Source: JAWKUK01 sp041398605 (GTDB lineage: Bacteria; Planctomycetota; UBA1135; GCA-002686595). From it: a DNA stretch of 64,000 nt. Below are positions 45,559 through 54,259 of this stretch, piece after piece. The DNA is taken from the NCBI GenBank assembly GCA_041398605.1, contig JAWKUK010000003.1, positions 310,001 through 374,000 on the forward strand. The letters are read 5' to 3'. How positions within the stretch are numbered: position 1 is the first letter of the stretch; each line of letters begins with the position of its first letter. The position numbers and the translations under genes are program-made. The notes under the pieces were generated by a model. That model saw only the letters and a list, made by a program, of their open reading frames with translations, did no database searches and was not told the origin of the DNA.

Positions 45559-48500
45559 CCGCACGCCTCACGCTCGTCGTCGTCGGCGAAGAACGCGCGC
45601 CGATCGACCTACCCGTCCAGGGCCGGCTCGTGCTCGGCTCCGGCGAACGAGCGCACGTGCAGATCAGCGGCCAAGGGGTCGCAGACGTGCACTGCACCAT
45701 CGGCAAGGTCAGAGGCGGCGGCTGGGCCCTGCAGGACCTCGGGTCGGAGTTTGGGACGCTCGTCAATGGAGCCCCAGCCGAGACCCATCGCCTGGCGGCG
45801 GGGGATGAGCTCGTGCTCGGCTCGCGCCGCGTGCGCATCGTCGATCCGGCCGCGCCGCTGGCGACCGCGCCGAAGCCGGCCGCCAACGGGTCCACGCCTC
45901 TGGCCCCTCCCGGGCCGGGTAAAGGGCACCCTGCCGCGCCGAGCGGCGCTGCATCCCCGCCGAGCGCGCCCGCCTCGAGCGCGCCGATGTCCCCCGCGCC
46001 CGTCCCCCGCACCGAGCCGAGCGACTCCGAACGGGCGCCCGTGCTCGGCGGCTACCGCATCGACGATCGCCTCGGTCGCGGCGCGATGGGTACGGTCTAT
46101 CTGGCCACGCAGACGAGCCTCGATCGCCCCGTCGCGCTCAAGGTCCTGTCGCCGAAGCTCGCCAGCGACCCGCGCTTCGTCGAGCGCTTCCAAGCCGAGG
46201 CGCGCGCCGCTGCGGCGCTGAACCACCCCAACGTCGTGACCGTATACGACGTCGGCACGGACGGTCCGCACCACTATCTGGCGATGGAGTACATGGACGC
46301 CAGCTCCCTCGAGGTCAGCCTCGAAGAGCGCGGTCCGTTGCCCTGGCGCGAGGTGCTGACCGTCTTGCGCGACGCGGCGTCGGGGCTCGTGTACGCCGAA
46401 CAACGGCGCATCGTCCACCGCGACATCAAGCCCGAGAACTTGATGCGCAACCAAGAGGGCGTCACCAAGATCGCCGACCTCGGCCTGGCGGTGCAGATCG
46501 AGGCCGAGTCGCAGGACGACGACCATCTGTCCGAGGGCCGGCGCATCTTCGGCACGCCGCACTTCATCGCGCCGGAATGCGTGCGCGGCGAAGCGGCGGA
46601 CTCGCGCTCCGACCTCTACTCGCTCGGCGCCACGGCCTATCGCCTCTTGTCCGGGCATACGCCGTTCGAAGGCGCCACGACGCGCGAGATCTTGCGCGGC
46701 GTCCTGAACGACCCGGCGCCGCCGCTCGCGGAGTTGGTGCCGGGCCTGCCGGAGGGCGTCGCGCGCCTCGTACACCGCCTGCTGGAGAAGGACCGCAACG
46801 CGCGCTTCCCGAGCGCTCAGGTCACGCTCGATGAGATCGAGCGCCTGCGGCGCGGCGAGACGCTCGCGCCGGTGGCTGGCGGCCAGCGCTCGCGCTTGCC
46901 CCTCGTGCTCGGCGGCCTCGGGCTCGTCGGCGCGCTCGTCGCCGGCTGGTCGATGTTCGGCGGCGGCGACGCACAGGACCCTGCGCAGGCCCCAGGGCGC
47001 AGCGGGAGCCAAGCGACCACCGCGCAAGCGTCGGGACCTGGCGCAGCGACGGACACGGGCAGCGGCGACGGCGGACCGGAGAGCGCGGCGCAAGGGAGCG
47101 GCGCGGGCGCGGACGGCGGCAACGGCGGGGCAGCGACGCCTGTCGCAGGCGCGGGCGCGGGCGCGCCTTCGGAGACCGAGTTCGAGCTCCGCGCCGAGGT
47201 CGCGCTCCTGCAGCTCCGCGATCGCGTGCTGTCGGAACCAGATCGCATCGCTGCGCTGCGTGCGCTCGCGACGGAGTTCGCAGGCACGGACACCGCGCAG
47301 CGCGCGACCGAAGCCGCAGACGCGCTCGTCGCCGCGCGCGAAGAAGCGGACCTGCGCGAGGCCGAGAAGCGCGCGCGCAGCGGCGCTGTGCTCGCAGCGC
47401 TGCGGGTCGCTGCGCAGCTCGACGCGACGCCCTTCGGGCCGGGCCTCGCGCTGCGTGAGATGCACAAAGTCGAGGGCTTGACCGACCCTGAGTTCACCGA
47501 CCAGCCCGCTTTTGTCGCCGGCCGTGACGCGCTCGTGCTCGAGGTCTTGAACCTCGGCCTCTCAGAGGCGCGAGCCTCCCTCGCGGCGGCAGACGAGGCC
47601 GCCAACCACGGCGACCTCGACGGCATGGCGGCGCGCCTGCGTGAGGTGCGGCCGCTCGGCGACCTACCCGACCCGGCAGAGCTCGCCGCCCTGGGCTTCG
47701 ACCCAACGGCGCCCCCTGAGGCCTACACGACGCTGAAGGCGCTCGTCGACCTCGCCAATGAGCGCCTCAGCGGCATCGGCGCGCGGCGCGAGGAGCTCGC
47801 TCGCGTCGCGGCAGCCAATGCCCGTCGAGCCGCGGCCGAGGCCCTCGGCGGCGGACACGGGCTCGAGCACGACCTGCGCGTCCTTGACCTCGAAGGCGCG
47901 GCAGCGCGGCTCGATGCAGCGCGCAGCGCGCTCGCGCCGTCAGAGGGTCGCGACGCGGCCCTGGGCGCCCTCGCCACAGACCTGCGCCACGCCCGAGGGC
48001 TCTTGACCACCTACGGCGAGGGCTTCAGCGGCCCAGGCTGGAAGCGACGCTCGTTCACGGACCCGCGGGCGACGGGGACGCGGACCGTGAGCGCCGAGGC
48101 GCTCGGCGCGGACGCGGACGGCGTCCTCGTCGACGGCGGTGGCAAGTCCGAACGAATCCCGTGGTCGGCGTGGGCCAATCAACCACGCGCGCTGGAGAGC
48201 CTGATCAATGGCCGCCTCGAGCGCGAGCTCAACGACGACGAACGACGTGGAGCCGCGACGTTGCTGCGGATCGCCGCCGTGCTCCAAGCGCTCGACGAAG
48301 CGCAGGAGATCCTCGTCGCGGATTCGACGGCCAAGTTTTCGCCGGGCGAGGCCGAGGCGCTGCTCGCGGGTTACACCACGGCCCGTGACTGGGCCGCGAG
48401 CAACAACTGTCCCGGCATGGTCGACGCCCTCGCGGCGGAGACCCAGGCAGCCGAGACGCTCGCCGCCGCGCTGCGGGCTAGGACCGAGGAGCAGTGGTCG

Positions 48501-48587
48501 CTCGCGGCGACCGCCCTCGAACGGCTCTTGCAGGATTACAGCGAGACGCTGCTCGTCCTCTTGCTCTCCGACGGAAACGCGAACTGA
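45555..48587 (+). CDS. FHA-domain Ser/Thr protein kinase, membrane-anchored
   Basis: A 1010-residue Hanks-type kinase. An N-terminal FHA domain (about 1-97: VLGSGERAHVQISGQGVADVHC, GSEFGTLVNG) binds phosphothreonine. A Pro/Ala linker leads to the kinase domain (about 165-430): LGRGAMGTVYLA, VALKVL, IVHRDIKPENLM, IADLGLAVQ (DLG for DFG), GTPHFIAPE and SDLYSLGATAYRLLSG. One membrane helix near 449-465 is followed by a long extracytoplasmic helical region of about 540 residues with coiled-coil character. It may sense envelope signals and phosphorylate cytoplasmic targets. ATG at 45555 overlaps the PLP protein's stop. Confidence 0.93.
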   Translation: MTARLTLVVVGEERAPIDLPVQGRLVLGSGERAHVQISGQGVADVHCTIGKVRGGGWALQDLGSEFGTLVNGAPAETHRLAAGDELVLGSRRVRIVDPAAPLATAPKPAANGSTPLAPPGPGKGHPAAPSGAASPPSAPASSAPMSPAPVPRTEPSDSERAPVLGGYRIDDRLGRGAMGTVYLATQTSLDRPVALKVLSPKLASDPRFVERFQAEARAAAALNHPNVVTVYDVGTDGPHHYLAMEYMDASSLEVSLEERGPLPWREVLTVLRDAASGLVYAEQRRIVHRDIKPENLMRNQEGVTKIADLGLAVQIEAESQDDDHLSEGRRIFGTPHFIAPECVRGEAADSRSDLYSLGATAYRLLSGHTPFEGATTREILRGVLNDPAPPLAELVPGLPEGVARLVHRLLEKDRNARFPSAQVTLDEIERLRRGETLAPVAGGQRSRLPLVLGGLGLVGALVAGWSMFGGGDAQDPAQAPGRSGSQATTAQASGPGAATDTGSGDGGPESAAQGSGAGADGGNGGAATPVAGAGAGAPSETEFELRAEVALLQLRDRVLSEPDRIAALRALATEFAGTDTAQRATEAADALVAAREEADLREAEKRARSGAVLAALRVAAQLDATPFGPGLALREMHKVEGLTDPEFTDQPAFVAGRDALVLEVLNLGLSEARASLAAADEAANHGDLDGMAARLREVRPLGDLPDPAELAALGFDPTAPPEAYTTLKALVDLANERLSGIGARREELARVAAANARRAAAEALGGGHGLEHDLRVLDLEGAAARLDAARSALAPSEGRDAALGALATDLRHARGLLTTYGEGFSGPGWKRRSFTDPRATGTRTVSAEALGADADGVLVDGGGKSERIPWSAWANQPRALESLINGRLERELNDDERRGAATLLRIAAVLQALDEAQEILVADSTAKFSPGEAEALLAGYTTARDWAASNNCPGMVDALAAETQAAETLAAALRARTEEQWSLAATALERLLQDYSETLLVLLLSDGNAN

Positions 48588-48605
48588 GCCCCGCGATTGG
48601 ATCGA

Positions 48606-49502
48606 ATGATCGAGAACGAAGGACAGAGGCGCCCCGGGGAGAGCGTGCGCCTCGATGACACCATCTTCCCGAGCGTCGCTGCGCTCGATGAGGAGGGCGT
48701 GCTGCAGCCCGATGTGCTGCTCTTCCTCGCCACGGGCCTCGGCGCGCACCTGCCTGGCGCCCTCACGAGCCCACGTCGCTTCGAGCTCTCCGAGCTCGAG
48801 GGCGCGCCGCTCGCTTGGCGCGAGGAGGTGCTCCATACCGGCCGGCTCGGCCGCACGAATGTCTGGATCCTCGAGGACGCCCCCGGCGGCCTCGAGTTTG
48901 GCGAAGGCGGCGACGCGCCCTGGGAAGCGGCCTGGCCGATCTGGCTCGCCTCTGCAGCCGGCGCCATGGTGCTCGTCCACACGTCCGCGGGGACCGCGCT
49001 GGCGACGGACGGCGCGCCCGCGCCGCGCTCCCTCGCTGTGCTGACGGACCACGTCAACCTGTCTGGCTCGACGCCGCTCGCAGGCCTCGGTGAGACACGG
49101 CTGGGGCCGCTGTTCCCCGACCAGACGCGCGTCCACAGCGCGGCGCTACGCGCGCTCGCCAAGACCGCGGCGCGCGAGCGTGGCATCCAGCTCAGCGAGG
49201 CGATCGGCGCGTGCACCGTCGGCCCCGCCCTCTCCACGCCGGCCGAGCTGAGGTGGCTCGCGACGACGGGCGCGCACGTGGCGGTGCAGCGCCTCGCCGA
49301 TCCGCTGGTCGCCGCCGCGCACGCGAGCCTCGCGACGCTCGCGCTCGTCGGCGTCACCGATCGGGGTGAGGAGCGGCTCTCGATGGAAGAGCTCGTGCGC
49401 CGCGCAGACGCGGTCGCGCCCGCGCTCGAAGACCTCGTCCTCGCGATCACGCCGGAGCTCGCAGCGCTCGCCGAGCGGCTGCGCGACGAGGAGGGGCTGT
49501 GA
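48606..49502 (+). CDS. Purine nucleoside phosphorylase-like protein with altered active site
   Basis: A 298-residue protein related to trimeric purine nucleoside phosphorylases, which split purine nucleosides with phosphate. The frame is supported by VLTDHVNLSGSTPLAG (146-160), GPALSTPAELRWLATTGAHV and LVGVTD. Several catalytic motifs are changed: the GRxHxYEG loop reads as a different FGEGGDAPWEA, TNAAG reads HTSAG, the ETPAE Glu is STPAE, and the base-specifying Asn of the TN pair is Asp (D252). Asp there is seen in enzymes that take 6-aminopurines. It may be inactive or have shifted specificity. ATG at 48606; a TTG at 48597 is in frame. Its stop overlaps purN (GTGA). Confidence 0.75.
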   Translation: MIENEGQRRPGESVRLDDTIFPSVAALDEEGVLQPDVLLFLATGLGAHLPGALTSPRRFELSELEGAPLAWREEVLHTGRLGRTNVWILEDAPGGLEFGEGGDAPWEAAWPIWLASAAGAMVLVHTSAGTALATDGAPAPRSLAVLTDHVNLSGSTPLAGLGETRLGPLFPDQTRVHSAALRALAKTAARERGIQLSEAIGACTVGPALSTPAELRWLATTGAHVAVQRLADPLVAAAHASLATLALVGVTDRGEERLSMEELVRRADAVAPALEDLVLAITPELAALAERLRDEEGL

Positions 49503-50104
49503 GCGCCGCGCCCCACGCGTTTGCGGTGCTCGTCTCCGGGACGGGGCGGCACCTCGAGAACCTGGCGCAGCTCGCCGCCAACGGCGCGCTCGCGGGCGCG
49601 CCGCGCCTCGTTGTCTCGAACAAGCACGGCGTCGCGGCCCTCGAGCGCGCTGCGCGCGCCGGGGTCGAGTCCCTCGTGCTCGACGCCGAGCGCGCCCTCG
49701 ATGACGCCGCGTTCAGCGCGCGTGTCTTCGAGGCCGTCGCTGCGCGCGGCTGCGACACCGTCGTGCTAGCGGGCTTCCTGCGCAAGCTCTTGATCCCAGC
49801 CACCTGGGCCGGGCGCGTGCTGAACATCCACCCGTCGCTCTTGCCCGCCTTCGGCGGCAAGGGGTTCTATGGCGACCGCGTCCACCGCGCAGTGATCGAG
49901 CGCGGGTGTCAGGTCTCCGGCTGCACGGCGCACCTGGTCGACGATGAGTACGACCACGGGCGAGTGCTCGTCCAACGTTGGTGCCCGGTCGAGGCGGATG
50001 ACACCCCCTCGTCGCTCGCCGCGCGAGTGTTCGCCGAGGAGCTGCAAGCGCTGCCCGAAGCGCTGCACCGGCTGTGGCAGGCGCCGCCTTACACGTCGAC
50101 CTGA
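49499..50104 (+). CDS. purN: Phosphoribosylglycinamide formyltransferase
   Basis: A 201-residue enzyme of purine synthesis that transfers formyl from N10-formyl-THF to GAR. It has FAVLVSGTGRHLENL, LVVSNKHGVAALERA, VVLAGFLRKLL, the catalytic LNIHPSLLPAFGGKGFYGD with Asn109 and His111, CQVSGCTAHLVDDEYDHG (catalytic Asp) and ILVQRW-like RVLVQRWCPV. The start GTG at 49499 overlaps the phosphorylase-like gene's stop. Length is normal. It ends 22 nt before the J-like gene on the other strand. Confidence 0.95.
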   Translation: MSAAPHAFAVLVSGTGRHLENLAQLAANGALAGAPRLVVSNKHGVAALERAARAGVESLVLDAERALDDAAFSARVFEAVAARGCDTVVLAGFLRKLLIPATWAGRVLNIHPSLLPAFGGKGFYGDRVHRAVIERGCQVSGCTAHLVDDEYDHGRVLVQRWCPVEADDTPSSLAARVFAEELQALPEALHRLWQAPPYTST

Positions 50105-50126
50105 AGGCCGCGGCCCCTGGCCGCCG

Positions 50127-51788
50127 TCAGTCGAGGCTGCGCACGGCGAGCGCGTACAACTCAAGGCCGCGGTCGCGGCTCAACGCGTTGTATTCGAAGC
50201 CGCCGGTCGCGGCCTCGTCGAGCCCCATGACCTCGATCAGCGCGCCGAACGAGAGCCGCGAGGCGCGCAGGTAATCCGCGGTCATCGGGCGCCAGACTCG
50301 CGCATGCAGCCGCCGCGTAAAAGGAGGCGCGATGCGCACGACCAACGGTGCCAGCCAGCCGCGGTGCGCGCCGATGACCACCGCCGCAGCGAGGACCAAG
50401 GTGACCAGCCCCCACTCGTGCAGGACCACCGTCGAGAGCGCGCCGAGGGTCACCGCAAGGACGAGGCACACGAGGAACAGCGCCAGCGCCGCGACCGAGA
50501 AGAGCCGCCCGACGAGCGAGCGCTCGGAGCGCCGCTCGAGCCGGCGCGTGAACTCGAGCGCGTGCGCGCGCTCCTCCGCGCTCGCTGTCGCGTACGCGCC
50601 GCGCCGCACCAAGTAGTCGTCGCCGTACCAGCTCAAGAGCCCAAGCGCCAAATGGAGCGCAGGCGTCCAACGCGCGCACGCCGCGAAGAGCTCGTCCCGG
50701 CGCTCGACGCACGCGATCATGGCGTCCAAGAAGGAGCGCTCGGCCTCGGCCTCGTCGCCCGTGACGATCGCTTCCAGCGCGCCGTCGAGCACCTCACAGA
50801 ACGGGTGCAGCGCGAGGACATCGGCGCGGACCGCCCGATAGCGCCCGAGCCAGCGCGCGAGGTCGAACTCGACCTCGGCCCACGAGGGGAGGTCCCGGAC
50901 GCCCTCATCGAGGTCTCGATCGACCGCGTGGAGCCACGCGTCGTCCGCGCGCAACGCCACGCGCCGCCGCAGGCGCACGAGCAGCACGAGCTCCCCCGTC
51001 CGCCCTCCCTCGCCGACGGTCGCGCGACACGCCTCGAGGAGCGCGGCGAAGCGCTCGAAGGGCGCCCGCTCGGCCAGCTTCAACCAAAGGTGGTCCGTCA
51101 AGAACCAGTAGTCCCGTGGCGAGGGCCCGCGCCGCCTCGGCGCCGCGCCAGCGCCGTGCCAGAGGGCGTGGGTCAAGGCCGCGGACTCGCGCAGGAGCGC
51201 GGCCGCGACGTCGTCAGCGACCTGCTCGCGCAGCGCGCCGTGCAGCAAGACCACGAGCGCTGGCGTGTCCGCGGCGGCGCGCAGGCCGTCCATGAGCGTC
51301 CGCGCAAACGCCGCGGGGCGCGCCTCGAGCGCGTCATCGAGCAGCGCCAACGCGCACCACAGCCGCGCGTCGTCGCCGACGACCGAGGCGACGCGCCCGC
51401 GCGCCGCCGCGGGGCCGAGCTCGCGGACCAGCGCAGCGACGTCCAGGCGCGGCGGGACGTCCACCACGCGCGACGCTCCCTCCAAGGGCGCCGCCTCTGG
51501 GCCTTGTGCGAAGCCGGCAAGCGGCGCGACGCCGGCGATCGGCGCAGGGTCGAGCGCTGGCACGGCCTCCTCCGCGCCGTAACACAGGCGGGCATCCAGG
51601 CGCTCGTATGCCGCACGCAGCCGCATGAACTCCGCAGGCGACCGCTCTGGCTTGAAGCGCCGCAGGAGCCGCGCGTAGGCGCGCTTGAGGTCAGCGCGCT
51701 CGAACCCCGGCCCGAGCCCGAAGAACGCGGCCGGGTCGTCCGGCAAGAGCCCCCAATCGGGGCCGTCTGCGGCCTCGTCGTCACCCAT
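50127..51788 (-). CDS. Membrane protein with J-like domain lacking the HPD motif
   Basis: A 553-residue protein. The N-terminal 70 residues match a J domain in pattern (FFGLGPGFERADLKRAYARL then FMRLRAAYERLDARL), but the HPD tripeptide that stimulates Hsp70 is KPE (46-48). The middle is helical and unassigned. Two hydrophobic helices near 428-480 (VAALALFLVCLVLAVTLGAL and WGLVTLVLAAAVVIGAHRGW) anchor it to the membrane. It lies 9 nt from a small TM protein and near an HscC-like Hsp70, an arrangement like E. coli HscC with its J partners DjlB/DjlC. A role as an Hsp70 partner is inferred; the missing HPD argues it may bind without activating. Confidence 0.72.
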   Translation of the reverse strand: MGDDEAADGPDWGLLPDDPAAFFGLGPGFERADLKRAYARLLRRFKPERSPAEFMRLRAAYERLDARLCYGAEEAVPALDPAPIAGVAPLAGFAQGPEAAPLEGASRVVDVPPRLDVAALVRELGPAAARGRVASVVGDDARLWCALALLDDALEARPAAFARTLMDGLRAAADTPALVVLLHGALREQVADDVAAALLRESAALTHALWHGAGAAPRRRGPSPRDYWFLTDHLWLKLAERAPFERFAALLEACRATVGEGGRTGELVLLVRLRRRVALRADDAWLHAVDRDLDEGVRDLPSWAEVEFDLARWLGRYRAVRADVLALHPFCEVLDGALEAIVTGDEAEAERSFLDAMIACVERRDELFAACARWTPALHLALGLLSWYGDDYLVRRGAYATASAEERAHALEFTRRLERRSERSLVGRLFSVAALALFLVCLVLAVTLGALSTVVLHEWGLVTLVLAAAVVIGAHRGWLAPLVVRIAPPFTRRLHARVWRPMTADYLRASRLSFGALIEVMGLDEAATGGFEYNALSRDRGLELYALAVRSLD

Positions 51789-51797
51789 CGTCAGCGC

Positions 51798-52457
51798 TCA
51801 GTTGGACTGAGTCCATGCGATGAGGGCGCGCACGAGCTTCCCGCCCAGGACAAAGACCAAGTAGGCGCCGAAGCACCCGAGGCTGCGCGACACCGCGGTC
51901 GACTCGCGCACCTCGCGCCGCGCGTGCTGCAGCCGCTCGAGCCACTCGGGCTCGAGCGCGGCGACCTCGGGATAACGCGCGCGGACGCGCCGGGCAAAGC
52001 GCCTTGAATGGCGCGACCAGCGCTTGGCGCCGGACATCCGCACGCTGGCGTCCCGCGCCGAGCGCGCCTCGAGGGAGGGCGCGACCAGGGCCGTGTGCAG
52101 CGCGCGCACGAGCTCGGCGTCGAGCGGCTCTTGGGCGAGCTCGGCGAGTGAGTCGCGCAGCTCGTTGACCCGCAGGAGGCGCGCCCGCGTCCGCTCGAGG
52201 TCCGGGAGGCCGGCGAGGTCCAGCGCCTCGAGGTCCGCGCGCGCGTCCGCTTGCGCGCGCTCGAAGAAGCCGCGCCGCAGGCCGTCGAGCGCGGCCTCCA
52301 GCGCCGCGCGGTCGGGCCGGCCCGGCGGGTAACGCATCAGCGGGTCCGACTGTCCGCGCTGACGCGCGGAGCGCAGCTCGAGGATGCGCCAAGGTTCGCG
52401 CGCCGGATCGACGCGCAGCACGTCATCCAGATAGGCAAGGACCTCGGCGTCGGTCAC
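51798..52457 (-). CDS. Hypothetical membrane protein in the Hsp70 module
   Basis: A 219-residue protein, almost wholly helical and Arg/Glu rich, with one hydrophobic helix near the C-terminus (GCFGAYLVFVLGGKLVRALI). The N-terminus begins DAEVLAYLDDVLRVDPAREPW and has no catalytic motif. I do not recognise a family. GTG at 52457 overlaps the stop of the Hsp70 gene (GTGA), and the J-like gene follows after 9 nt, so the three form one unit. It may be a substrate or tether for the chaperone. Confidence 0.65.
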   Translation of the reverse strand: MTDAEVLAYLDDVLRVDPAREPWRILELRSARQRGQSDPLMRYPPGRPDRAALEAALDGLRRGFFERAQADARADLEALDLAGLPDLERTRARLLRVNELRDSLAELAQEPLDAELVRALHTALVAPSLEARSARDASVRMSGAKRWSRHSRRFARRVRARYPEVAALEPEWLERLQHARREVRESTAVSRSLGCFGAYLVFVLGGKLVRALIAWTQSN

Positions 52458-54193
52458 GCCTCGTCCCCACCGTAGCCGAGGCCGGCGGCGCGCAGCGCCT
52501 CGAGCAGCGCGGCGCGCGCCGCGAGGAACTCCTGGCGCTCGTTCTGCATCAGCCAGTGCTCGTACCGATCGAGCGCGAGCTCGACGTCACCACGGAGAGC
52601 CGGCGAGACCTCCTTCAACGCCGCGTTACCAAAGCGCAGGAGCCGCTGGTGCTCCAGGTCTTCTCGGGGATAGAACTTGAGCGCCTGCATCTTCTGGTGC
52701 GTCTCGCGCAGGTCCCCCTCATTCAGCCCAGTGGCGGCTTGCTGCAACAGGATCGCTTGACGCAACCCCGTCGAGGGCACGATCGCCTCGACCTCCAAGA
52801 GGCCGCTCGGGTCGTAGGTAAAGCGCAGGATCACCTCGAGCCCACGGTCTCCCCCAGGCAGCCCCTTGACGTCGAGCTCGCCGAGCAGCGCGTTCTCTTC
52901 GACGCGCCGCGACTCACCTTGGTAGACACGGACTTGGATCCGAGTCTGACCTGGGTTGACCGTGAAGACCGACTCCTCGCGCGACACGGGGATCGTCGTG
53001 TTGCGATGGATGACGGGCAGGAAGTACCCGTCGACTTGGCGCGAGCCGAACTCCTTCACGATCTCGACGCCGAGCGTGTGCGGGCACACGTCCGTCATCA
53101 CGAGGTCTTCGACCGCGGCGTCATCGGCGACGAGCGCGGCCTGGATCGCCGCGCCGAGGGCGACGGCTTCGTCGGGATGGACCCCGGCGCGCGGCTTCTG
53201 CCCGAACAGGTCGTCGGCGAGGCGCCGGACGACGGGCATGCGCGTGGCGCCGCCGACGAGGAGGACCTCGTCGATGGCGCCCACGCTCAGCTTCGCGTCG
53301 CGGAGCGCGCGCAGGGTCGGTCGACGCAAGCGCTCAAGCAGAGGCTCGACGAGCTCTTCGAAGCGCGCGCCGCTGACCTCGAGCACGGCGTGCTCCGGCC
53401 CGAGGACGCCCTCCGAGTCAGGCACACGCAAGCGCCCGACATCGCCCTCGCCGAGCTGACGCTTCGCGCGCTCCGCCTCGGCGCGGATACGCGCGACGAG
53501 GCGCGGCTCCCGCAGCTCCGCGACCTCCAAGTGTCGCCCGAGGCGCCCCAGGGCCTCGCCCATCAGCGCCTCCGTGAAGTCCTCGCCGCCAAGGCGGCTC
53601 TCCCCGGCGGTCCCGAGGATCTCGAGGGTCCCCTCGAAGATCTCCATGACGGTCACGTCGAACGTCCCGCCGCCGAGGTCGAAGACGACGAGGCGCTTGT
53701 CGTCGCTCCGCCGATCGAAGCCGTACGACAGCGCCGCGGCCGTGGGCTCGTTCACGATCCGATCGACGACGAGCCCAGCGAGCTCCCCGGCGCGCTTCGT
53801 CGCGGCGCGTTGGTGTTGATTGAAGTACGCGGGGACCGTGACGACGACGTTGTGGATCTCCACACCGAGGTCCGCCTCGGCGTCGCGCTTCAGCGCGCGC
53901 AGGACAAGGCTCGACAGCGCCGGCGCGCTGAAGCGTTGCCCCGCCAGCTCGACGACGCGGTCCGTACCCATCCAACGCTTGAACGTGGCGACGACCCGCT
54001 CGGGCTCGGTCAGCGCTAGCTGCCGCGCCGCTTCCCCCACAACGACCTCACCGCCCTCGAGGACCCCGACGATCGATGGAGTGAGCGTCGCGCCATGGGC
54101 GTTGCGCACGAGGCGCGGGCCGGTGGGCGTGAAGACAGCGACGAGCGAATGGGTCGTCCCGAGATCGATCCCGATAGGAGGCTGGTCGGCCAT
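52454..54193 (-). CDS. hscC: Hsp70-family chaperone, HscC-like
   Basis: A 579-residue Hsp70, shorter than DnaK (about 638) and close to E. coli HscC (556). The ATPase domain is complete: IGIDLGTTHSLVAVF (7-21), VVVTVPAYFNQHQRAATKRAGELAG, RIVNEPTAAALSYGF, LVVFDLGGGTFDVTVM, LLVGGATRMPVVR and HPDEAVALGAAIQAAL. The substrate domain has the HTLGVEIV and FLPVIHRNTTIP strands. The C-terminal lid is short and lacks a DnaK-like EEVD-type tail. ATG at 54193. Its stop overlaps the next small membrane protein. The gene symbol is by resemblance to HscC; the specialised partner J-like protein supports it. Confidence 0.85.
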   Translation of the reverse strand: MADQPPIGIDLGTTHSLVAVFTPTGPRLVRNAHGATLTPSIVGVLEGGEVVVGEAARQLALTEPERVVATFKRWMGTDRVVELAGQRFSAPALSSLVLRALKRDAEADLGVEIHNVVVTVPAYFNQHQRAATKRAGELAGLVVDRIVNEPTAAALSYGFDRRSDDKRLVVFDLGGGTFDVTVMEIFEGTLEILGTAGESRLGGEDFTEALMGEALGRLGRHLEVAELREPRLVARIRAEAERAKRQLGEGDVGRLRVPDSEGVLGPEHAVLEVSGARFEELVEPLLERLRRPTLRALRDAKLSVGAIDEVLLVGGATRMPVVRRLADDLFGQKPRAGVHPDEAVALGAAIQAALVADDAAVEDLVMTDVCPHTLGVEIVKEFGSRQVDGYFLPVIHRNTTIPVSREESVFTVNPGQTRIQVRVYQGESRRVEENALLGELDVKGLPGGDRGLEVILRFTYDPSGLLEVEAIVPSTGLRQAILLQQAATGLNEGDLRETHQKMQALKFYPREDLEHQRLLRFGNAALKEVSPALRGDVELALDRYEHWLMQNERQEFLAARAALLEALRAAGLGYGGDEA

Positions 54194-54259
54194 GGCGCGG
54201 CGTGGATTCGACGAGATCTTAGCGGGGAACCTGGGCGCGAAAGGCCGCGTCCGCGCGAA

